From positions 248,001 to 312,000 of the forward strand of contig QRFJ01000479.1 of the NCBI GenBank assembly GCA_006176705.1: a stretch of 64,000 bases of DNA. Reading direction: 5' to 3'. Made by a program: the position numbers and the translations under genes. A model generated the notes under the pieces. The model was not told the DNA's origin, did not search any database, and saw nothing but the letters and a program-made list of their open reading frames with translations. This document shows, piece after piece, positions 59,216 to 64,000 of the stretch (the first letter of the stretch is position 1; every line of letters begins with the position of its first letter). Origin of the DNA: Cocos nucifera (lineage: Eukaryota > Streptophyta > Magnoliopsida > Arecales > Arecaceae).

Positions 59216-60108
59216 TGAAGAAAAAATCCCTGATTTCTCGATCCAAGGTTCGTTCCAAGATCTGATCAGATCAAGAGATATTATTTAAAATTTTTTTTTC
59301 TTTTGATCTATATCAGATTCTGGAATATTTCAGATCTGATTCTTATTATTTTAATAAATAAAATACAATAAGGAAAATAAATCAAATTTAATTTACCTGA
59401 TTCGGGTAATCCTATTACCTTGTTGATGATCCTGTATACAGTGGAAGGTTCTAGATCTAGCCACGCAAGCATCTAGCCTCTAACCGGTATCACTCGAGCT
59501 AGATTCTGGAGATCCTCTTCTTCTCTATCACTATCTCCAAAATTAAGATCTGGATCTGATCTGGAGGATCTTCAAAACTTTTTTTGAAAATCAGCAGTCG
59601 TCCCTTTTGCAGCAGTGCAGCTTTAGGCTATGTCGGTTTGCTTTTGGNNNNNNNNNNNNNNNNNNNNNNNNNGCTAGGAGACCGAGTAATGGTGTAGTCA
59701 AACATAACACCCTCAAAGTGAACTGCTGATGCATCTCAGGTCAAAGAACCAGACACACTACTGCAGCATCGAGTCAGTCATTGATGAGAAGGTAGACTCC
59801 CTAATGACTACTCGAGGTGGTCACGCTCAGTGCCCTCATTCTCTAATGAGTACCTGTACTCTCGCTCCGGATGTCTCCACACCATAGACTCAAACTCATC
59901 TACTAAAGAGAAGCGATTGTACAACCAACCTTTTCATCAATCACCATCCTCGTGATGATCCTATCTGTCAGGAGCAATTTATGAGTTAATAATGATTATT
60001 CATGTCTTAAATTTTCAACTCTTGAAAATATGAATTATCATTGTCATTAACTCAAAGGATGTATCACAGACACTAAATATACATATGTGATAGAAAATAA
60101 CCCATTTA
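59216..60108 (-). repeat. Family A LTR part with N gap
   Basis: 59216-59647 matches the first 430 bp of the 252-2535 LTR, and 59673-60108 matches about 2005-2440. The 25-N run (59648-59672) therefore stands for roughly 1.3-1.4 kb of LTR. It ends at the inversion breakpoint (cccattta then tttgactacacc). Confidence 0.82.
59648..59672. other. Assembly gap (25 N)
   Basis: A placeholder run inside an LTR. Comparison with complete LTRs indicates over 1.3 kb is missing. Confidence 0.98.
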
Positions 60109-61911
60109 TTTGACTACACCATTACTCGGTCTCCTAGCCATATGGAACCCTGAGGTGTATGTTGGCTATAGCATGTTCATTGTAGGAACTGGATTGCATC
60201 AAGATGGGAATCTATCTACCTCGGTGGTAGAGGAGCAGCCCTATGATGATCATGAGAATCAAGTCCTAGAAATCCATGGCCATGGTAGAGTGAAATAATA
60301 GAAAGAGTTTCTATTTAGATTTTCACATTGGACTCGAATCGAATGATTACATCATATGACAGAGACTAGGGTTTGACGAGTTTCACCTTAACCCTAATCT
60401 GATCGGGCTCAAGATAGAAGAACTGAATCACATAGGTAGCTGCACCAAGAGGTTCGCATTCAGCTCTGATGGGTTGCCACCATATACTGCTAGGTGTCAC
60501 TGGTGGATTTTGGGAGCAATTAGAATGATTTAGATGATCGATCATTCTAGCTGTTCGAATCAGAAGAGTTCTGATCCATCGAAAGGAGTTTCGATGATGT
60601 CGATGATAGAGATCATGACATATCCCATTACCATACAGAACTGAACCTAACTGGGTCACACAAACAAGGGTTTGAATCTGGTGATCATCAATTGAACTGA
60701 TCTAGTTCAATTGATCTGAATGAGATTCAATTAGGTTCAAGGAAAATCGTGCTAGCACTCGATTGAACCTAACGTTCTTCTTTTTCTATCATAAATAAGT
60801 TGTCTTGTCTGAGCCAAAGGAGTTTGTGCTCAATCAGAGGCCTTCATATGGTCTGACTGGAGGTTGTCCAAGTCAGAAAAGGTTGTCTTATTTTGTAAGA
60901 CATTACCTTGCCATTTTTGGTCACCTGCCATTTCTTGTTCTTTGACTTTGGTCAAAAGTCTACCTTTGACTGGTCAAACATGTTGACCATTGACCACTTT
61001 GACTTTTGACCACATGTCATGCACCTATTGGAGAGCTGGTGGGGGCCTGTCCCCCTGCCAGAACCTGGCAAGGAGAAGGGCGCACGCCACCCTAGGCGTG
61101 TGCCCAAGTTGGAGGCGCCTAGGAGTCCTTGTTGGACAAGGACTCCATCTCCTTTTTGGATTCCAATTAGAGTTCTTCTAAGAACCAACTTTGACTGGTC
61201 TTAGGCACCCTCTAAGGAGGAATCCAGGGGACTCTATTCCCACCAATCAGATTTAGATCTGATTTCACAAAGGAGTTATGATTGGTTGGAAGAAGAGGAG
61301 TTGGATCACAGTCAGTCTATAAATAAGACCCTATGCCCAACTCTAGATTCTGATGAGATGATTGAGATCAGAGATTTCCCCATGCCCCAAGGCTGCCTCT
61401 CCCCTCCTTCCTCCATGCCAAACCTTCTTCTCCCTCTCCTCTCCACGTCCAAAAGTGTTTTGGATCATTGGTTGGTGCGATTTAGATCAAGTGAAAGGCG
61501 ATCAAAAGCAAGAAGGCTGCGCTGCTGCAAAAGGACGACTGCTGATCTTCAAAAGGAGTTTTGAAGATCCTCCAAGATCAGATCCAGATCTGATTTTTGG
61601 AGATGTGATAGAGAAGAAGAGGATCTCCAGATCCAACTTGAGTGGATACCGATAGAGGCCAGGTGCATGCGTGGCTAGATCCAGAACCTTCCGCTGCATA
61701 CAGGATCATCAACAGGATAATAGGATTATCCAAATCAGGTAAATTAAATTTGATTTAATTTATCCTTATTTATTTTATTTATTAAAATAATAAGAATCAG
61801 ATCTAAAATATCCTAGATCTGATATGGATCAAAGAAAAATTTTTTAAAATATATCTCTTGATCTGATCAGATCTGAACGAACCTGGATCGAATAATCAGG
61901 ATTTCCCTTCA
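60109..61911 (+). repeat. Family A LTR remainder at the right end
   Basis: A plus-strand LTR from about position 480 to its end, TTTGACTACACC...TTTCCCTTCA. It is clean in sequence: the antisense frame at 60366-60659 is open over 97 codons as in the 252 and 24485 copies. It ends directly at gypsy gag sequence. Confidence 0.85.
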
Positions 61912-63130
61912 GGAATATCTAAAATCAATTCTATAGAGGCATACTCGGGTCAGCAGACCCATCGCCTCTAGGAAGGAGAAGCAGAGAGCAAAGAGCTCCT
62001 ATTCCGATCATGATTCTTCTTCAGAAGAAATCTTTCCTATCTACAGTCAAAAATTCTCTAAGATCCATGATCGAGATGAGGCCCTCGATCAGAAGCTTCA
62101 AAAAATGGATTGATGGATTGAAGATCTTCGCCATGTTGCCCCAACTAACTATGATAACATCTGCACTAACCCTCCTTTCTTCCAAAGAATCATGCAAGAG
62201 TTGATCCCACCGAACTTCAAGCTTCTCCAGTTTGAGAGTTGCAATGAGACCACTAATCCAATCAACCATCTGGAGGCCTTTCAGATCATGATGCTGCTCC
62301 ATAGTGTACCAGACACCATCTTGTGCTGAGCTTTTTCATCTACTTTGAAAGGAATGATAAGAAATTGGTACTCGGTATTGAAGCTAGGTATAAATTTTTT
62401 TTTTATCAAATGAGCCATCAGTTTGTGGCTCATTTTGTTAGCAGTCGATATCCCCGACGAGGTTCAGACTCCCTCATCAACATCAAGCAGCAAGAAGGAG
62501 AGTCCATCCAGGCTTATATTAACCGCTACAATGCCGCTGCATTAGAGGTTCAAAACTTGGATCAATCTGTTGCCATGGCTATCTTAAAGAATGTCCTTCA
62601 AAAGAACGACCTATTATTCTTCTTGGAAAAGAAGTATCCTAAAAATTTTGCTAATTTACTAGCTCAGACATAAGGCTACACTCAAGCCGAAGAAGCCTTC
62701 AAGCTAAAGGACAAGAAAGCCATGAGAGAACGGTAAGCTGACAAATCTAGCAAGCCTGCATTTGAGGAAGGGCTGAATGAAGTTTGGCCATGCTCCCGGA
62801 CTCTCCCTGAGCACAAGCGAGCTTGAACTTTTCCTCGAGCTCATCAATAAAGAAGTCCTGACAGAAGAGCATGAAGAAGTTCTTTCCATAGAAGGTTCTA
62901 CAACTATACTCCCCTCAATGCTCTAAAAACTCAAATATTGATGGAGATCAAGGAGCAGCTACTGAGGCCGAAGAGGATGTGCACTCATCCTAATAAACGC
63001 AATCCAAATAAGTACTATCTTTACCATCATGATCACAGTCACGATATTGAGGAATGCATTTAACTCCAAGATGAGATCGAGGAGCTTTTCAGGCAAGATT
63101 GACTAGGTCGATTTTTGCGATGTTGACTCG
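61912..63130 (+). pseudogene. Gypsy gag core and nucleocapsid remnant
   Basis: Retrotrans_gag domain. In order: PPFFQRIMQELIPPNFKL, NPINHLEAFQIMMLLHS and a stop at TILC (62328). Next is the open frame 62323-62673 with FVAHFVSSRYPRRGSDSLIN, GESIQAYINRYNAAALEV, LDQSVAMAILKNVLQKNDLL and KKYPKNFANLLAQT, then a stop. The tail (62990-63070) has NPNKYYLYHHDHSHDIEECI, the degenerate Tat-type knuckle region, followed by a stop. Stops and shifts at several points show it is inactive. Order and motifs fit Tat-lineage gypsy gag. Confidence 0.82.
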
Positions 63131-63307
63131 AAGCAAGGGAAGATTGACCAAGGATGTTACCACAATCAGAACCACTGAGAAGGAAGAAGCACCCAGGAGA
63201 TCGACCATCTCTCGACATCATCAATACCATCTCTAGGAGACTTCAATGGAAGGAGGTCGGCTAAAAGATGGAGAACTAAGGAGCCCATTGCTTTCACTAA
63301 AGAAAAT

Positions 63308-63628
63308 ATGCAAGGAGTTCAATTTCCACATAATGACACGGTTGTAATTACTTTAAACACAACAGATTATGATGTACACCTCGTTCTTGTTGATAATGAA
63401 AGTTCAGTCGATGTCTTGTTTTATGATGCTTTCATCCAAATGTTTATACCCAATAACTGGCTCGAACCAATGAATTCTCCATTAGTTGGCTTCATTGGAG
63501 ATGTAGTGCTAGTTAAGAGTGTAATAACTTTGAGTGTGGCTGCAAGGCGATATCCAAAGCAATCCAGGGCACAAGTGGACTTTTTGGTGGTAAAAGCTCC
63601 ATCAGCTTATAATGCTATCCTCGATTGA
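63308..63628 (+). pseudogene. Gypsy aspartic protease domain remnant
   Basis: A 106-codon frame. FPHNDTVVITLNTTDYDVHLVLVD leads to the active site, which reads VDNESSVDVLF. In active relatives this is D-N-G-S-S-A-D, so the catalytic Asp is present but the essential Gly is Glu. SRAQVDFLVVKAPSAYNAILD is the usual C-terminal motif, followed by a TGA where relatives have RP or GR. It lies downstream of gag in the correct order. Confidence 0.82.
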
Positions 63629-64000
63629 CCTACTCTAAATGCACTTCAGATAGTAGTGTCGATCTATTATTTAAAAATAAAGTTTTCAATGAGTTATGGG
63701 ATTAGAGAGATCAGAGGAGATCAAGCTCTGGCAAGATGTTGCTATTCAATTGCCCTACAAAAGGATGAGCCGCCCAACCCTTGCCTAGTCAATCGGTTGG
63801 ACGTCCAGGATGACCTCGCAAAAGAACGAGAAGAGCCAATGGAAGATCTTATCTCAGTTCCTCTGAATGATGGGAATAAAGAGCACACGATGCAAATTGG
63901 CTCCAATTTGAAAGTAAGTATGCGAGAGCAGCTCATCGAATTTCTATAGAGAAATGCAGATGTTTTTGCTTGGATCCCCGTGGACATGCTAAAAATTGAT
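63629..64000 (+). pseudogene. Gypsy pol, protease-RT linker (runs off the edge)
   Basis: It continues from the protease stop with TLNALQIVVSIYYLKIKFSMSYGIREIRGDQALARCCYSIAL, the K-F-x-T-x-x-G-I-x-E-x-x-G-D-Q linker seen before RT in Tat-like elements. It continues to SMREQLIEFLQRNADVFAW, where a TAG replaces one codon near 63947, and DMLKID at the edge. RT itself is outside the window. The minus-strand ORF 63742-63987 is a shadow. Confidence 0.78.

Larger units (their letters stand above)
52870..61911 (+). mobile_element. Family A copia with inverted interior
   Basis: Outer ends are plus-strand LTR pieces: TGTTAGATATATG (52870-52962) and an LTR remainder ending CCCTTCA (60109-61911). Between them, 52963-60108 is on the minus strand: a U3-side LTR part, polypurine tract, RNase H, RT, integrase, gag, leader, primer site and the other LTR part with an N gap. 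The two LTR breakpoints are reciprocal: inverting the segment back restores two complete LTRs and a plus-strand element. Target duplication AGGAT/GGAAT is imperfect. The inverted part has many single-base indels compared with other copies; the outer parts do not. Confidence 0.8.
48832..64000 (+). mobile_element. Tat-like gypsy element with nested copia insertions
   Basis: 5' LTR 48832-49801 plus 52075-52512, primer site 52515-52533, gag 52618-52869 plus 61912 to about 63130, protease 63308-63628, then the start of pol, running off the right edge. It is interrupted twice by family A copia: a solo LTR at 49802-52074 and an element at 52870-61911. Removing both restores a collinear gypsy. It is related to the non-autonomous elements at 27957 and 38467 through its LTR ends and gag start, and represents their coding parent type. 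Confidence 0.83.

Overview
The window is plant nuclear DNA, about 64 kb, AT-rich and dominated by nested transposable elements around one recognisable host gene. The gene, at 45451-46645 on the minus strand, encodes a two-exon LOB-domain (LBD) transcription factor of the LBD18/LBD30 type. The repeats are typical of plants: Ty1/copia elements primed by initiator tRNA-Met, Ty3/gypsy elements of chromovirus-like and Tat-like kinds, and CACTA transposon ends. I infer a large-genome angiosperm, plausibly a monocot such as a palm, but nothing in the window proves the species. Two 25-base N runs (21425-21449 and 59648-59672) mark assembly gaps.

Layout. 1-2535: 5' end (leader, primer-binding site, LTR) of a minus-strand copia element of 'family A', with LTRs of about 2.28 kb. 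2536-9344: a non-coding chromovirus-like gypsy element on the plus strand. It is cut at 9345 by 'family B' copia, a decayed minus-strand element at 9345-18883 with 2456-bp LTRs and all domains recognisable. 18884-27837: a scrambled mosaic of family A pieces in both orientations around the first N gap, including a duplicated leader and a full LTR (24485-26880). 27957-31139: a gypsy insertion whose two LTRs point outwards in inverted orientation, inside the leader of another family A element whose 5' LTR is 32896-35179. 35180-38315: a CACTA fragment containing a long inverted repeat and a tandem subterminal array. 38467-43660: a complete non-autonomous gypsy element with target-site duplication CTTAC, its interior replaced by about 40 copies of a 44-bp repeat. 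43666-48361: gene space holding the LBD gene. 48362-48831: a second CACTA end. 48832-64000: a Tat-like gypsy element running off the right edge, interrupted by a solo family A LTR (49802-52074) and by a family A element (52870-61911) whose middle 7.15 kb is inverted.

No retroelement looks capable of moving by itself: each reading frame carries stops, frameshifts or changed catalytic residues. The LBD gene is intact (235 codons, GT-AG intron, complete LOB domain and leucine-zipper spacing). I found no RNA gene, CRISPR array or new enzymatic system. The most noteworthy observations are structural: the outward-facing U5-U5 gypsy insertion, the two apparent inversions next to N gaps, the GGAGATAAGATCTCC repeat array, and the homopolymer-flanked LBD promoter.
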